A DNA stretch of 64,000 nucleotides from Blastomonas aquatica (GCF_014639875.1 NZ_BMGD01000006.1:124001-188000); one strand, 5' to 3'. Counted from the stretch's first letter, positions 9,146 to 19,641 are shown. The notes: generated from the letters alone by a model not told the origin. Numbers and translations are program-made.

Positions 9146-9424
9146 TTAGGCGGAAGCTTCCGGGCTGGATGCCTCGGGCGCCTTGTGGGTGTTAACCCGA
9201 TCCAGCACCTTCCAGGTCTTCAGCTTCGAAATCGGCGCAGTCTCTTCAATGCGGACGGTTTCGCCTTCCTTGAAGCTGTTGGTTTCGTCATGCGCATGAT
9301 ACTTCTTCGAGCGGCGGATGATCTTCCCGTACAACGGGTGCTTCACCTTGCGCTCGACATTCACCACCACGGTCTTGTCGCCCTTGTCGGAGACCACCGT
9401 TCCGGTCAGAACACGTTTCGGCAT
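9146..9424 (-). CDS. rpsQ: 30S ribosomal protein S17
   Basis: 92 aa from the ATG at 9424 ([20 protein letters not shown]); the open extension upstream overlaps rpmC and is not S17. S17 is a primary 16S rRNA-binding OB-fold protein. Conserved [20 protein letters not shown] and [17 protein letters not shown] are present. The last ~15 residues ([14 protein letters not shown]) are a short Ala/Ser/Glu tail beyond the usual end. Confidence 0.96.
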   Translation of the reverse strand: MPKRVLTGTVVSDKGDKTVVVNVERKVKHPLYGKIIRRSKKYHAHDETNSFKEGETVRIEETAPISKLKTWKVLDRVNTHKAPEASSPEASA

Positions 9425-9434
9425 ACAGGCCTCC

Positions 9435-9644
9435 TTAATTCTTCGCAACGGCGCGGGCGCGCTCGCTCTGCAGGGTCTTGATGCGGGCAATGTTGCGACG
9501 CACTTCACGGACCCGTGCAGGACGTTCCAGCTGGTTGGTCGCAGCCTGGAACCGCAGGTTGAACGCTTCCTTCTTCAGCGCGCCCAGTTCGGTGGACAGC
9601 TGATCGTCGGACTTGGTGCGCAGATCTTCAGTAGTATTGCTCAT
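9435..9644 (-). CDS. rpmC: 50S ribosomal protein L29
   Basis: 69 aa from the ATG at 9644, whose A is the last base of the rplP stop (TGATG overlap); a GTG one codon upstream is less likely. L29 is a small two-helix protein at the tunnel exit that contributes to the SRP/trigger-factor docking area. The motif [20 protein letters not shown] followed by [14 protein letters not shown] is diagnostic. Confidence 0.96.
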   Translation of the reverse strand: MSNTTEDLRTKSDDQLSTELGALKKEAFNLRFQAATNQLERPARVREVRRNIARIKTLQSERARAVAKN

Positions 9645-10078
9645 CACTCACCTCCCAGGTGCGACGTATCGCCGAGGCGAGCCACAACCTTGGTCTTGAT
9701 CGGCAGCTTCATGGCTGCACGCTCGAACGCAACCGCGGCGATCGGACCGGGAACGCCATCCAGTTCAAACAGGATGCGGCCGGGCTTGACGCGTGCTGCC
9801 CAATATTCGACCGAACCCTTGCCCTTACCCTGACGAACTTCGGCAGGCTTCTTGGTCACGGGCACGTCGGGGAACACGCGAATCCACAAACGTCCCTGAC
9901 GCTTGATGTGACGCGTGATCGCACGGCGGGCCGCTTCGATCTGACGGGCGGTAATCCGCTCGGGCTCCATCGCCTTCAGGCCATACGACCCGAAATTGAG
10001 GCTGGTACCGCCAGGCGCATTGCCGCTGATGCGGCCCTTGAATGCCTTGCGGAACTTCATTTTCTTCGGTTGCAGCAT
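9644..10078 (-). CDS. rplP: 50S ribosomal protein L16
   Basis: 144 aa, family length. L16 helps position tRNA in the A site. The start [20 protein letters not shown] and the segments [20 protein letters not shown] and [20 protein letters not shown] are typical, followed by [20 protein letters not shown]. Overlaps rpmC by one base and lies 29 bp after rpsC. Confidence 0.97.
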   Translation of the reverse strand: MLQPKKMKFRKAFKGRISGNAPGGTSLNFGSYGLKAMEPERITARQIEAARRAITRHIKRQGRLWIRVFPDVPVTKKPAEVRQGKGKGSVEYWAARVKPGRILFELDGVPGPIAAVAFERAAMKLPIKTKVVARLGDTSHLGGE

Positions 10079-10107
10079 GATGCTCTACCTTCGTTTTCTG
10101 TTCTGGC

Positions 10108-10806
10108 TCAGCGCGCCGGACGGACGCCGGAAGTCTGCGCTTCCATCATCAGCCGGTCCTGCGCCATCGGATCGTGACCAAGGATTTCACCCTTGAAGAT
10201 CCAGCACTTGATGCCGATGATGCCGTACGCGGTCAGCGCTTCGGCATGGGCATAATCGACGTTACCGCGCAGCGTGTGCAGCGGAACGCGGCCTTCCCGG
10301 TACCATTCGGTCCGTGCGATTTCCGCGCCGCCCAGACGGCCACCGCAGGTGATCTTGATGCCTTCGGCACCCAGACGCAGAGCCGACTGAACCGCACGCT
10401 TCATGGCGCGACGGAAGGCAACACGGCGGATCAGCTGATCGGCGATACCTTGTGCAACCAGCTGGGCATCGATTTCAGGCTTGCGGATTTCAACGATGTT
10501 GAGCTTGACCTCACCACCCTTGATCATCGATTCCAGCTTCTTGCGCAGCTTTTCGATGTCAGCACCCTTCTTGCCGATGATCACGCCGGGGCGTGCGGCA
10601 TAGATGGAAATGCGGCAAAGACGTGCAGGACGCTCGATCACCACCTTCGAGATCGCAGCCTGGGGCAGCGACTTCATGATGTACTTGCGAAGCTCGATGT
10701 CTTCCTTAAGCATGCGTGCATAGTCGCGCCCTTCGGCGTACCAGCGGCTGTCCCAAGTGCGGTTGATCTGCAGACGCAGGCCGATCGGATTGCTCTTCTG
10801 ACCCAT
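10108..10806 (-). CDS. rpsC: 30S ribosomal protein S3
   Basis: 232 aa, typical. S3 lines the mRNA entry channel and has helicase-assisting activity. N-terminus [20 protein letters not shown], the KH domain with [20 protein letters not shown], and the C-terminal domain with [20 protein letters not shown] are all intact. It begins 3 bp after rplV. Confidence 0.97.
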   Translation of the reverse strand: MGQKSNPIGLRLQINRTWDSRWYAEGRDYARMLKEDIELRKYIMKSLPQAAISKVVIERPARLCRISIYAARPGVIIGKKGADIEKLRKKLESMIKGGEVKLNIVEIRKPEIDAQLVAQGIADQLIRRVAFRRAMKRAVQSALRLGAEGIKITCGGRLGGAEIARTEWYREGRVPLHTLRGNVDYAHAEALTAYGIIGIKCWIFKGEILGHDPMAQDRLMMEAQTSGVRPAR

Positions 10807-10809
10807 GAC

Positions 10810-11187
10810 TTACGCTTCCTCTTGTTCGCGCACAACGATGCGCAGGCGGCTGAACGGCTTCAGGATGCGGCTCGAACGGCCACGAGCACGCGTCATGAAA
10901 CGCTTCATCGTAATCGCCTTGCCAACACTCGCTTCGGCCACGACCAGCGCGTCGACATCAAGGTTGTGGTTGTTTTCCGCATTGGCGATCGCAGATGCGA
11001 GAACCTTGCGTGCGTCGACCGCCATGCCCTTCTTGGAGAAGGCCAGGATGTTCATAGCATCTTCAGCCTTCTTGCCGCGGATCAGCGCTGCAACGAGGTT
11101 GAGCTTCTGCGCCGAACCACGGATGGTGGTGCCGACAGCCAAAGCCTCGTTCTCGCCTACCCGGCGCGGAGATTTTGCCTTGCCCAT
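10810..11187 (-). CDS. rplV: 50S ribosomal protein L22
   Basis: 125 aa. L22 extends a beta-hairpin into the exit tunnel (the macrolide-constriction region). Family segments: [40 protein letters not shown], and the tunnel hairpin [20 protein letters not shown]. Its start codon shares one base with the rpsS stop (TAATG), indicating coupled translation. Confidence 0.96.
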   Translation of the reverse strand: MGKAKSPRRVGENEALAVGTTIRGSAQKLNLVAALIRGKKAEDAMNILAFSKKGMAVDARKVLASAIANAENNHNLDVDALVVAEASVGKAITMKRFMTRARGRSSRILKPFSRLRIVVREQEEA

Positions 11188-11462
11188 TAGCGCTTGCCCT
11201 TCTTGTCAGCAGCGTGGCCAGGGAAGGTGCGGGTCGGAGCGAATTCGCCCAGCTTGTGACCCACCATGTCTTCGTTGACCGAAACCGGGATGAACTTGTG
11301 GCCGTTGTACACGTTGAACGTCAGGCCAACGAACTGCGGCAGGATCGTCGAACGACGCGACCAGGTCTTGATCGGAGCACGGCCGCCAGCGTCCTGCGCC
11401 GTTTCTGCCTTCTTCAGCAGATACAGGTCGAAGAACGGCCCTTTTTTGATGGAGCGAGCCAT
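11187..11462 (-). CDS. rpsS: 30S ribosomal protein S19
   Basis: 91 aa, typical. S19 forms the B1a intersubunit bridge with S13. The start [20 protein letters not shown], the core [20 protein letters not shown] and the signature [20 protein letters not shown] followed by [10 protein letters not shown] are all present. It starts 3 bp after rplB. Confidence 0.98.
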   Translation of the reverse strand: MARSIKKGPFFDLYLLKKAETAQDAGGRAPIKTWSRRSTILPQFVGLTFNVYNGHKFIPVSVNEDMVGHKLGEFAPTRTFPGHAADKKGKR

Positions 11463-11465
11463 GAC

Positions 11466-12302
11466 TTACCTCTTCTTCTTCGCGTGACGTGACCGGATGA
11501 TCATCTTGTCCGTCGACTTGTTCTTGCGGGTGCGCATGCCCTTGGTCGGCTTGCCCCACGGCGTTACCGGATGACGGCCACCAGAGGTGCGGCCTTCACC
11601 ACCACCATGCGGGTGATCGACCGGGTTCTTTGCGACACCGCGCGTCAGAGGCCTGCGGCCCATCCAGCGCTTGCGGCCAGCCTTGGCAAAGTTCTGGTTG
11701 CTGTTGTCAGGGTTCGACACTGCACCCACGGTACCCATGCAGGTGCCCGGAATGTAGCGCTGTTCGCCCGAGTTCAGACGCACCATGACCATGCCGCGGT
11801 CGCGCCCTACGACCTGCGCATAGGTACCAGCAGAGCGAGCGATCTGACCGCCCTTGCCCGGCTTCATCTCCACGTTGTGGATGATCGTGCCAACCGGCAT
11901 CTGCGCCAGCTTCATTGCATTGCCCGGCTTCACGTCGGTCTTTTCGCTGGCGATCACGGAATCACCAACGGCCAGACGCTGCGGCGCCAGGATGTATGCA
12001 ACTTCACCGTCTTCGTACTTGATCAGCGCGATGAAAGCGGTGCGGTTGGGATCGTATTCGATCCGCTCCACGGTGCCGGCAACGTCCATCTTGCGACGCT
12101 TGAAATCGACGATGCGATAACGCTGCTTGTGACCACCGGCGATGCCGCGCGAGGTCACGTGACCCTTGTTGTTGCGTCCACCGGTCTTGCGCTTGCCTTC
12201 GGTCAGCGCCTTGACGGGGCCGCCCTTGTACAGGTCGCTGCGATCGACAAGAATCAGACCACGACGGCCCGGGCTTGTCGGATTATATGATTTGAGTGCC
12301 AT
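11466..12302 (-). CDS. rplB: 50S ribosomal protein L2
   Basis: 278 aa, family length. L2 is needed for subunit joining and peptidyl-transferase activity. The start [20 protein letters not shown], the OB-fold region with [20 protein letters not shown], and the highly conserved C-terminal stretch [20 protein letters not shown] containing the functionally key histidine are present. Located between rplW and rpsS. Confidence 0.98.
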   Translation of the reverse strand: MALKSYNPTSPGRRGLILVDRSDLYKGGPVKALTEGKRKTGGRNNKGHVTSRGIAGGHKQRYRIVDFKRRKMDVAGTVERIEYDPNRTAFIALIKYEDGEVAYILAPQRLAVGDSVIASEKTDVKPGNAMKLAQMPVGTIIHNVEMKPGKGGQIARSAGTYAQVVGRDRGMVMVRLNSGEQRYIPGTCMGTVGAVSNPDNSNQNFAKAGRKRWMGRRPLTRGVAKNPVDHPHGGGEGRTSGGRHPVTPWGKPTKGMRTRKNKSTDKMIIRSRHAKKKR

Positions 12303-12331
12303 ATCTCTATCCTGTCAGCTACGAACCGCGC

Positions 12332-12643
12332 TCAAACGCCGGTGGTGACGTCGATCGACTGGCCTTCGGCCAACCGGACAACGGCTTTCTTGATGTCATT
12401 ACGCGTGTAGGGACGACCCTTCCAGCGCTTGGTCTTGCCCTTCTGGACCAGGGTGTTGACCCCGATCACCTTGACATCGAACAGCGCTTCGACCGCAGCT
12501 TTGATCTGCGGCTTGGTCGCATCCTGGCTGACCTTGAAGACCACCGAATTGAATTCGCTCAGCAGAGTCGACTTCTCGGTGATGTGCGGGGCAACGATCA
12601 CGTCGTAATGACGCATATCGATGGTGTCGGATTTTTTAGCCAT
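12332..12643 (-). CDS. rplW: 50S ribosomal protein L23
   Basis: 103 aa from the ATG at 12643 ([20 protein letters not shown]). L23 is the docking site for trigger factor and SRP at the tunnel exit. Conserved: [40 protein letters not shown] and [20 protein letters not shown]. The start lies 8 nt inside the 3' end of rplD, as is common in this operon. Confidence 0.97.
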   Translation of the reverse strand: MAKKSDTIDMRHYDVIVAPHITEKSTLLSEFNSVVFKVSQDATKPQIKAAVEALFDVKVIGVNTLVQKGKTKRWKGRPYTRNDIKKAVVRLAEGQSIDVTTGV

Positions 12644-13262
12644 TGAACCGTGCCTCCAGCTTCTCAACAGCGGCGCGGGTCAGCACCAGCGTATCGTGTT
12701 TCAGGATGTCATAGACGTTGGCACCGACCGCGGGCAGCACGTTCAGACCGATCAGGTTGGCCGAAGCCTTCCGGAAATTGTCGTTCACGGCATCGCCATC
12801 GATGAACAGTGCCTTCTTGCCGAGACCCAGCTTGCCGAGCTGTGCCAGCAAGGTCTTGGTCTTGGCTTCGGTCATGTCGAACGAGTCGAGGACGATCAGG
12901 CTTTCGCTGGCGACCTTGGACGACAGAGCCATCTTCAGACCGAGCGCGCGAACCTTCTTGTTCAGCGAGGGGTTGAAGTCACGGACGCGAGGACCGTGAG
13001 CCTTACCACCACCGATGAAGATCGGAGCGCGACGATCGCCGTGACGAGCGGTACCGCCGCCCTTCTGGCGACCGAACTTCTTGCCGGTGCGGGCAACGTC
13101 CGAGCGTTCACGAGCGCCACGGGCGGTGCCGCGACGGTTTTCGAGCTGCCAGGTGACGACGCGGTGCAGAATGTCTGCGCGCGGAGCGACACCAAAGACG
13201 TCATCGTTCAGTTCGATGTCGCCATTGGTGGTGGCGTCGAGGGTTTGGACCTTGAGCTTCAT
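12636..13262 (-). CDS. rplD: 50S ribosomal protein L4
   Basis: 208 aa, typical. L4 extends a loop into the exit tunnel; in gammaproteobacteria it also autoregulates the S10 operon, which is not shown here. Start [20 protein letters not shown]; tunnel loop [21 protein letters not shown]-terminal [20 protein letters not shown]. It starts 3 bp after rplC and overlaps rplW by 8 nt. Confidence 0.97.
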   Translation of the reverse strand: MKLKVQTLDATTNGDIELNDDVFGVAPRADILHRVVTWQLENRRGTARGARERSDVARTGKKFGRQKGGGTARHGDRRAPIFIGGGKAHGPRVRDFNPSLNKKVRALGLKMALSSKVASESLIVLDSFDMTEAKTKTLLAQLGKLGLGKKALFIDGDAVNDNFRKASANLIGLNVLPAVGANVYDILKHDTLVLTRAAVEKLEARFNG

Positions 13263-13265
13263 GGT

Positions 13266-14120
13266 TTAACCCTCCTTCTCAACGGTGCTGATCGGCGTAT
13301 CAAGATCACCACCTGCAGCGGGCACTTCTGCCGCGGCCGCTGCGATTTCCGCATCGGTCGGGGTCATCGGCGCTTCGTGCTCAGCAGCGGGCTCAACCAT
13401 GCCGGCGGGCGCTTCTTCGTGCTCGCTCTGGTCATTTGCGGTATCGAGCGAACGGATGGCACCGGGATACGGCGCATCGGCGTGACGATCGACCTTGACG
13501 GCATCGCGAACCATCAGCCAGCCACCCTTGGAACCGGGGACCGAACCCTTGACGAAGATCAGACCGCGCGCTTCATCGGTGCGGACGACTTCGAGGTTCT
13601 GCTGGGTACGCTGACGGTCGCCCATGTGGCCGGCCATCTTCTTGTTCTTGAAAACCTTGCCCGGATCCTGGCGCTGGCCAGTCGAACCATGGGCACGGTG
13701 CGAGATCGACACACCATGGGTGGCGCGCATGCCTCCGAAGCCCCAACGCTTCATGGCACCGGCAAAACCCTTACCCTGGGTGTGACCGGTGATGTCGACC
13801 AGCTGGCCGGCAACGAAATGGTTGGCGGAAATGGTGGCGCCAACATCGAGAATCGCATCATCAGAGACGCGGAACTCGGCCATCAGCATCTTGGGAGCGA
13901 CTTCTGCCTTGGCAAAATGCTCGCGCTGCGGCTTGTTGACGTTCTTTGGCTTGGCGGCTCCGGCACCCAACTGAACTGCGACGTAACCGTCACGGTCCTC
14001 GTTCTTAACCGATACCACCTGGCAATCTTCCAGCGACAGAACGGTTACCGGCACATGCCGACCATCGTCCTGAAACAGGCGGGTCATCCCGACTTTCTTT
14101 GCGATCACGCCAGTGCGCAT
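13266..14120 (-). CDS. rplC: 50S ribosomal protein L3 with acidic C-terminal extension
   Basis: 284 aa from the ATG at 14120 ([20 protein letters not shown]), with GGGAGAAAG just upstream; E. coli L3 is 209 aa. L3 helps form the peptidyl-transferase centre. The core shows [20 protein letters not shown], then [20 protein letters not shown] and the end of the core around [20 protein letters not shown]. The last ~60 residues are an added Ala/Glu/Pro-rich acidic tail ([18 protein letters not shown] and following). It is separated from rpsJ by an unusually long gap full of hairpins. Confidence 0.96.
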   Translation of the reverse strand: MRTGVIAKKVGMTRLFQDDGRHVPVTVLSLEDCQVVSVKNEDRDGYVAVQLGAGAAKPKNVNKPQREHFAKAEVAPKMLMAEFRVSDDAILDVGATISANHFVAGQLVDITGHTQGKGFAGAMKRWGFGGMRATHGVSISHRAHGSTGQRQDPGKVFKNKKMAGHMGDRQRTQQNLEVVRTDEARGLIFVKGSVPGSKGGWLMVRDAVKVDRHADAPYPGAIRSLDTANDQSEHEEAPAGMVEPAAEHEAPMTPTDAEIAAAAAEVPAAGGDLDTPISTVEKEG

Positions 14121-14180
14121 GATCTTTCTCCCAATAGAGGCCCACATGCGTGATTGCGTGGGGGCGTATCCAAACGAAAA

Positions 14181-14387
14181 CCCCCAAGGTTCAAAACCTT
14201 GAGGGCCAACCCGAAATTTGATGATCACCCCGTCCGGGTTGGCTTTTTCTGCATTCCCCAAAAGGGCTGTCAGAAAAGACGGGGGACCAGAGCCGCAGCA
14301 AAAGCTGCGCGGTATCCCTAAAAACTTCCACCAACAAGGTGGAGCAGTTCCCATCGCGTGGATGGAAGCGCCGGGACGGGCCCGGCG
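14181..14387 (-). promoter_or_regulatory. array of about six hairpins between rpsJ and rplC
   Basis: The 277-bp rpsJ-rplC space holds, in transcription order, CGCCGGG/CCCGGCG arms (14387-14369), CCATC/GATGG (14365-14351), a CCACC/GGTGG stem followed by TTTTT (14344-14321), a GCAGC-tetraloop-type stem (14312-14292), GCCAACCCG/CGGGTTGGC arms (14243-14205) and an 11-bp stem CCCTCAAGGTT/AACCTTGGGGG followed by TTTTCGTTT (14205-14181). The third and last look like intrinsic terminators or attenuators. The last one ends only ~60 nt before the rplC start. Likely a structured leader or attenuation region controlling rplC and downstream genes; function inferred. Confidence 0.55.
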
Positions 14388-14397
14388 CCGGCTGGCA

Positions 14398-14709
14398 TTA
14401 AGCCAGCTTGATCTCGACGTTCACGCCAGCTGCCAGTTCAAGCTTCATCAAAGCATCGACGGTGGCAGGGGTCGGCTGAACGATGTCCAGCAGACGCTTG
14501 TAAGTGCGCACCTCGAACTGCTCGCGCGACTTCTTGTCGACATGCGGGCCGCGGTTCACGGTGAACTTCTCGATGCGCGTCGGCAGCGGAATGGGACCAC
14601 GAATGAGAGCTCCGGTGCGACGGGCAGTGTCGGCGATGTCGCCGGTTGCCTGATCGAGCACGCGATGATCAAATGCCTTGAGGCGAATACGGATATTCTG
14701 CGTTTCCAT
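14398..14709 (-). CDS. rpsJ: 30S ribosomal protein S10 (NusE)
   Basis: 103 aa from the ATG at 14709 ([20 protein letters not shown]), exactly the family length. S10 is a 30S head protein and also the NusE transcription antitermination factor that binds NusB and NusG. Diagnostic segments: [20 protein letters not shown] and [20 protein letters not shown]. It is the first gene of the S10 block; a terminator separates it from tuf upstream, so it should have its own promoter in 14710-14800. Confidence 0.97.
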   Translation of the reverse strand: METQNIRIRLKAFDHRVLDQATGDIADTARRTGALIRGPIPLPTRIEKFTVNRGPHVDKKSREQFEVRTYKRLLDIVQPTPATVDALMKLELAAGVNVEIKLA

Positions 14710-14800
14710 TACCACTTTACCGATGCGAAAGAGCGAAAAACAAACCGCCCCTGAAACCCGTTGGTCCTTGCGAACCCAACGTTGGGGCGGCCTATTAGAA

Positions 14801-14845
14801 AATTGCCATCCCCCGCACGAATCATCCGAACCGTGCGGGAGATGG
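14801..14845 (-). terminator. rho-independent terminator of tuf
   Basis: On the minus strand a 14-bp stem, CCATCTCCCGCACG (14845-14832) with CGTGCGGGGGATGG (14819-14806), one G-U pair, 12-nt loop, is followed directly by CAATTTTC. It begins 8 bp past the tuf stop codon. This is the best intrinsic terminator in the ribosomal region and divides the str part from the S10 part. Confidence 0.8.
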
Positions 14846-14852
14846 CCCTATA

Positions 14853-16043
14853 TTACTTGGAGATCGTGCTGACAACCCCAGAACCGACGGTCCGACCACC
14901 TTCGCGAATTGCGAAGCGCAGACCCGGATCCATAGCGATCGGTGCAATCAGCTTGACGCCGATCGTCACGTTGTCGCCCGGCATCACCATTTCCGTGCCC
15001 TCAGGCAGAACAACTTCACCGGTCACGTCGGTGGTGCGGAAGTAGAACTGCGGACGGTAGTTGGCGAAGAACGGCGTGTGACGGCCGCCTTCGTCCTTCG
15101 ACAGAACGTAGACTTCTGCGTTGAACTCGGTGTGCGGCGTAACCGAACCGGGCTTGCAGAGAACCTGACCACGCTCAACGTCTTCACGAGCAACGCCGCG
15201 AACCAGTGCACCGATGTTGTCGCCAGCCATGCCCTGGTCGAGCAGCTTGCGGAACATTTCAACGCCGGTCACGACGGTCTTGCGGGTGTCCTTGAGGCCG
15301 ACGATTTCGACTTCTTCACCAACCTTGACGATACCCGATTCAACGCGGCCGGTCACAACCGTACCACGACCCGAGATCGAGAACACGTCTTCGACGGGCA
15401 TCAGGAACGGACGGTCGATCGGACGTGCGGGCTGCGGGATGAACTCGTCCACGGCCTTCATAAGGGCGTAGATCGATTCCTTGCCGATTGCATCATCACG
15501 GCCTTCGAGTGCGGCCAGAGCCGAACCCTTGACGATGGGGATGTCGTCGCCCGGGAAATCGTAAGAGCTCAGCAGCTCGCGCACTTCCAGTTCAACCAGT
15601 TCGAGGATTTCTTCGTCGTCGACCTGATCAACCTTGTTCATGTAAACGACCAGGGCAGGCACGCCGACCTGACGAGCAAGCAGGATGTGCTCGCGGGTCT
15701 GGGGCATCGGGCCGTCAGCAGCGTTCACAACCAGGATGGCGCCGTCCATCTGCGCAGCACCGGTGATCATGTTCTTCACATAGTCAGCGTGGCCGGGGCA
15801 ATCGACGTGCGCATAGTGGCGTGCTTCGGTTTCATATTCGACGTGTGCGGTCGAAATGGTGATGCCGCGCTCGCGCTCTTCAGGAGCCTTGTCGATGTTC
15901 GCATAATCGGTGAATGTTGCGCCACCGGTTTCAGCCAGCACCTTGGTGATAGCTGCGGTCAGCGTGGTCTTGCCATGGTCGACGTGACCAATGGTACCGA
16001 TATTGCAGTGCGGCTTGTTCCGCTCAAATTTAGCCTTAGCCAT
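14853..16043 (-). CDS. tuf: elongation factor Tu
   Basis: 396 aa. GTPase that delivers aminoacyl-tRNA to the ribosome. G1 [10 protein letters not shown] at ~residues 18-27, effector loop ending [11 protein letters not shown]3 [16 protein letters not shown]4 [10 protein letters not shown], then domains 2 and 3 with [10 protein letters not shown] and [20 protein letters not shown]. Upstream of it on the same strand is fusA with a 154-bp gap; downstream is its terminator. Whether a second tuf exists elsewhere cannot be seen. Confidence 0.98.
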   Translation of the reverse strand: MAKAKFERNKPHCNIGTIGHVDHGKTTLTAAITKVLAETGGATFTDYANIDKAPEERERGITISTAHVEYETEARHYAHVDCPGHADYVKNMITGAAQMDGAILVVNAADGPMPQTREHILLARQVGVPALVVYMNKVDQVDDEEILELVELEVRELLSSYDFPGDDIPIVKGSALAALEGRDDAIGKESIYALMKAVDEFIPQPARPIDRPFLMPVEDVFSISGRGTVVTGRVESGIVKVGEEVEIVGLKDTRKTVVTGVEMFRKLLDQGMAGDNIGALVRGVAREDVERGQVLCKPGSVTPHTEFNAEVYVLSKDEGGRHTPFFANYRPQFYFRTTDVTGEVVLPEGTEMVMPGDNVTIGVKLIAPIAMDPGLRFAIREGGRTVGSGVVSTISK

Positions 16044-16197
16044 TTTTTCCTACCTTCGTTCTTTTACTATCTATGGATAGTCCGCGCCGCGCTCTGGCGA
16101 GACTGCCCGAAACTGTCAACACCCAATTGAGAGCCCGTGGCGCCAGAGGCGCGATTCGACGGGCTAAGGTCGAGCGCCTATAGCGACAATGCTCGGC

Positions 16198-18294
16198 TTA
16201 TGCCAGCTTCTCCTTGACCTCGGCTGCGACATTCGCCGGAACCTCGTCATAGTGAGAGAACTGCATGGTGTACTGCGCACGTCCCTGAGTGAAGGAACGC
16301 AGCTGGTTCACGTAACCGAACATGTTTGCAAGCGGCACAACCGCTTCCACTGCCTGGGCATTGCCGCGCGTGTCGGTGCCCTGGATCTGGCCGCGGCGGC
16401 TGTTGAGATCGCCGATCACGTCGCCCAGATAATCTTCCGGGGTTACGACTTCGACCTTCATGATCGGCTCGAGCAGCTTGATGCCCGACTTCTGCGCCGC
16501 TTCACGCATAGCCGCACGACCTGCGATTTCGAACGCCAGCGCCGACGAGTCGACGTCATGGTACGCACCGTCGTACAGTTCGATTTCGAAGTCGATGATC
16601 GGGAAGCCGACCAGCGAACCCGAAGCTGCGGTTTCGCGCATGCCCTTCTCGACCGAAGGAATGTATTCCTTCGGAATGTTGCCGCCCTTGACGTTGTCGT
16701 TGAAGATGATGCCCGAACCGCGCTCGCCCGGCGTGACCTTGAACTTCACACGGCCGAACTGACCCGAACCACCCGACTGCTTCTTATGGGTATAATCGAT
16801 ATCCACGGCCTTGCCGAGATATTCACGATACGCCACCTGCGGTGCACCGACGTTGGCCTCAACCTTGAACTCGCGACGCATACGGTCGACGAGAATTTCA
16901 AGGTGAAGCTCGCCCATGCCCTTGATGATCGTCTGGCCGCTTTCGGCATCCGACGACACGCGGAACGAGGGATCTTCGCGTGCAAGACGATTGAGCGCGA
17001 CGCCCATCTTTTCCTGGTCCGCCTTGGTCTTGGGTTCCACCGAAAGCTCGATCACGGGCTCGGGGAATTCCATCCGCTCCAGGATGATCGGTGCGTTCGT
17101 TGCACACAGCGTGTCACCGGTGGTGGTATCCTTGAGGCCTGCCAGAGCGACGATGTCGCCTGCGAACGCTTCCTGGATGTCTTCACGGCTGTTGGCATGC
17201 ATCAGCAGCATGCGGCCAACCTTTTCCTTCTTGTCCTTCACCGAGTTGGTCACCGACGAAGCGGCTTCCAGCTTGCCCGAATAGATGCGGGCAAAGGTCA
17301 GCGTGCCGACGAACGGATCGTTCATGATCTTGAACGCCAGCGCCGAGAACGGGACCTCATCGGAGGACGGACGCTCATCCGGCGTCACGCCATCGAGCTT
17401 CAGACCCTGAATCGCGGGAACGTCGAGCGGCGAAGGCAGATAGTCGACGACGGCGTCGAGCAGGGGCTGGACGCCCTTGTTCTTGAACGCCGAACCGCAA
17501 ACCACCGGAACGAATGCCATCTCGAGCGTGCCCTTGCGGATCAGCTTCTTGAGGTCGGCGGTGCTGGGCTCGTTGCCCTCGAGATAGGCTTCCATCAGCG
17601 CATCGTCGAGTTCCACAGCCATTTCGATCAGGTCGCTGCGATACTTGGCAGCCTTTTCCTTCAGGTCATCAGGGATTTCCTGATATTCGAACTTCGCACC
17701 CAGGCTTTCTTCGAGCCAGATGATCGCGCGGTTCTCGACCAGATCGACCAGGCCCTTGAAGCCGCCTTCGATGCCGATCGGCAGATACAGCACGGCCGGG
17801 CGAGCGCCCAGACGGTCGATGATCGACTGCACGCAGAAATAGAAATCCGCGCCGGTGCGATCCAGCTTGTTGATGAAGCACATGCGCGGCACGCCATACT
17901 TGTCCGCCTGGCGCCACACGGTTTCGGACTGCGGCTCAACGCCGGCAACGCCGTCGAAGCATGCGACCGCACCGTCGAGCACGCGCAGCGAACGTTCGAC
18001 TTCAATCGTGAAGTCAACGTGGCCGGGGGTATCGATGATGTTGATCAGGTGCTCTTCGCCCTTGCCCTCTTCAGCGCGCCACTTGCAGGTGGTCGCAGCG
18101 GACGTGATCGTGATCCCGCGCTCCTGCTCTTGCTCCATCCAGTCCATCGTCGCGGTGCCTTCATGCACTTCGCCGATCTTGTAGGACTTGCCGGTGTAAT
18201 AGAGGATACGCTCGGTCGTGGTGGTCTTGCCCGCATCGATATGAGCCATAATGCCGATATTGCGGTACTTTTCCAGGGGATGGCTGCGTGCCAT
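16198..18294 (-). CDS. fusA: elongation factor G
   Basis: 698 aa from the ATG at 18294 ([20 protein letters not shown]), preferred over an ATG two codons upstream because it matches the family start. GTPase for ribosomal translocation and, with RRF, recycling. G1 [15 protein letters not shown], switch region [14 protein letters not shown]3 [16 protein letters not shown]4 NKLDRTGAD, and domain IV with [13 protein letters not shown]. It follows rpsG after a 263-bp spacer that contains several palindromes, which is long for the str operon. Confidence 0.98.
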   Translation of the reverse strand: MARSHPLEKYRNIGIMAHIDAGKTTTTERILYYTGKSYKIGEVHEGTATMDWMEQEQERGITITSAATTCKWRAEEGKGEEHLINIIDTPGHVDFTIEVERSLRVLDGAVACFDGVAGVEPQSETVWRQADKYGVPRMCFINKLDRTGADFYFCVQSIIDRLGARPAVLYLPIGIEGGFKGLVDLVENRAIIWLEESLGAKFEYQEIPDDLKEKAAKYRSDLIEMAVELDDALMEAYLEGNEPSTADLKKLIRKGTLEMAFVPVVCGSAFKNKGVQPLLDAVVDYLPSPLDVPAIQGLKLDGVTPDERPSSDEVPFSALAFKIMNDPFVGTLTFARIYSGKLEAASSVTNSVKDKKEKVGRMLLMHANSREDIQEAFAGDIVALAGLKDTTTGDTLCATNAPIILERMEFPEPVIELSVEPKTKADQEKMGVALNRLAREDPSFRVSSDAESGQTIIKGMGELHLEILVDRMRREFKVEANVGAPQVAYREYLGKAVDIDYTHKKQSGGSGQFGRVKFKVTPGERGSGIIFNDNVKGGNIPKEYIPSVEKGMRETAASGSLVGFPIIDFEIELYDGAYHDVDSSALAFEIAGRAAMREAAQKSGIKLLEPIMKVEVVTPEDYLGDVIGDLNSRRGQIQGTDTRGNAQAVEAVVPLANMFGYVNQLRSFTQGRAQYTMQFSHYDEVPANVAAEVKEKLA

Positions 18295-18557
18295 GGTCAT
18301 AAACTCCAAGTGTGGGGCGTAATTTGCCGCGCGCTATAATGAAGCCCCGGCGCTTTGGCCAGCGTGAATTGGGGCGATGCCACAGCGAGCATCAAATGCC
18401 TCTCCCGGAACGGGAGGAGGAAACTGAGCCCTGCCAGCAAGCCAGCGGGGGCGAAAATGCGAGAGAGGCAGGTCAGCACGCAATGTGCTCCCTGCCCTCG
18501 CCCACGCAGCGCCTGCGCGCTGCAATCCCCCTGCCCTAAGGCAGAGAGATCGTCTGA
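18295..18557. repeat. palindrome-rich spacer between rpsG and fusA
   Basis: This 263-bp gap carries stacked inverted repeats: TGCCTCTC (18397-18404) with GAGAGGCA (18463-18470), CTCCCG against CGGGAG within 18402-18417, and GGCAGG/CCTGCC pairs around 18467-18495. No open frame resembles a gene. It looks like a degenerate extragenic palindromic repeat inserted in the str operon; it could affect the level of fusA and tuf transcript. Confidence 0.45.
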
Positions 18558-19028
18558 TTACCAGCGATAGTGCGAGAAGGCACGGTTCGCTTCGGCCATG
18601 CGGTGCGTGTCTTCACGCTTCTTGACCGCATTGCCGCGATTGTTTGCAGCATCGAGCAGCTCGCCCGACAGACGCGCGGCCATGGTGGTTTCCGAGCGAT
18701 TGCGCGCTGCGGAGATCAGCCAGCGGATGGCGAGAGCCTGGGCACGCTCGGGGCGCACTTCGACGGGAACCTGATAGGTCGCACCACCGACGCGGCGGCT
18801 GCGGACTTCGATGCCGGGCTTCACGTTGTTCAGCGCATCGTGGAACATCGGCAGCGGGTCGGCCTTGGCCTTGGCCTGCATGGTTTCCATGGCGCCATAA
18901 ACGATCCGCTCTGCGACGGACTTCTTGCCGTCAAGCATCAGGTTGTTCATGAATTTCGAAAGCGTCAGATCACCGAACTTGGGATCGGGAAGAATGACGC
19001 GCTTTTCTGGACGACGACGACGTGACAT
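18558..19028 (-). CDS. rpsG: 30S ribosomal protein S7
   Basis: 156 aa, family length. S7 nucleates assembly of the 30S head and lies at the tRNA exit site. Start [20 protein letters not shown]; core [20 protein letters not shown] and [20 protein letters not shown]; end [10 protein letters not shown]. It lies 60 bp downstream of rpsL. Confidence 0.97.
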   Translation of the reverse strand: MSRRRRPEKRVILPDPKFGDLTLSKFMNNLMLDGKKSVAERIVYGAMETMQAKAKADPLPMFHDALNNVKPGIEVRSRRVGGATYQVPVEVRPERAQALAIRWLISAARNRSETTMAARLSGELLDAANNRGNAVKKREDTHRMAEANRAFSHYRW

Positions 19029-19088
19029 ATTGGATGACTCCTGAAAAAGGCGTGACCTTCAAACGGGGTGACCAGCACCCCGCGAGGA

Positions 19089-19460
19089 TCACTTGGGCCG
19101 CTTGGCACCGTACTTGGAACGGCTCTGCTTGCGGTCCTTGACACCCTGGGTATCGAGAACGCCGCGCAGCACGTGGTAACGCACACCGGGAAGGTCGCGT
19201 ACGCGGCCGCCGCGGATCAGCACAACCGAGTGCTCCTGCAGGTTGTGGCCTTCACCCGGAATGTAGGTGATGACTTCACGGCTGTTGGTCAGACGGACCT
19301 TAGCCACCTTGCGAAGCGCCGAGTTCGGCTTTTTCGGAGTCGTCGTATAGACACGGGTGCAAACGCCACGCTTCTGCGGGTTTGCATCCATTGCGGGTAC
19401 CTTGGACTTCGCCTTCTGGGGTACCCGGCCCTTGCGGACCAGCTGGTTGATCGTTGGCAT
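19089..19460 (-). CDS. rpsL: 30S ribosomal protein S12 with Arg at position 88
   Basis: 123 aa from the ATG at 19460 ([20 protein letters not shown]). S12 controls decoding accuracy and is the site of streptomycin-resistance mutations. The loop [19 protein letters not shown] keeps Lys43, but the second resistance loop reads [16 protein letters not shown], so position 88 is Arg (codon CGC at 19199-19197) where E. coli has Lys. The two proteins align without gaps over this region. It is the first gene of the str block, and upstream bases towards 19669 should hold the promoter. Confidence 0.97.
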   Translation of the reverse strand: MPTINQLVRKGRVPQKAKSKVPAMDANPQKRGVCTRVYTTTPKKPNSALRKVAKVRLTNSREVITYIPGEGHNLQEHSVVLIRGGRVRDLPGVRYHVLRGVLDTQGVKDRKQSRSKYGAKRPK

Positions 19461-19641
19461 GTTTCTCTTCACCTGATTGGTATAAGGTAAGGTTACTCTG
19501 CCGCCCGATACGTGCCCGGTCCGTATTGCAACGGATCGATATGGTGGAGGCTCCGCCTTTTTCCCACCCGCACCTGACGCCAGTGTCTGCTTGGTTCTCC
19601 GGATGCCGGGCGCAATGCGTCCAGACATTCGGAAGCGCGGC

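Noticed and set aside
12621-14153. 510-codon plus-strand open frame over rplD-rplC
   Set aside because: Shadow of two ribosomal protein genes that are certain on the other strand.
14121-14354. Upstream in-frame extension of rplC (78 codons)
   Set aside because: Not homologous to L3; encoded by the hairpin array. The family start MRTGVIAKK at 14120 has a good ribosome-binding site.
16189-18339. 716-codon plus-strand open frame covering fusA
   Set aside because: Antisense shadow; EF-G on the minus strand has all GTPase motifs.
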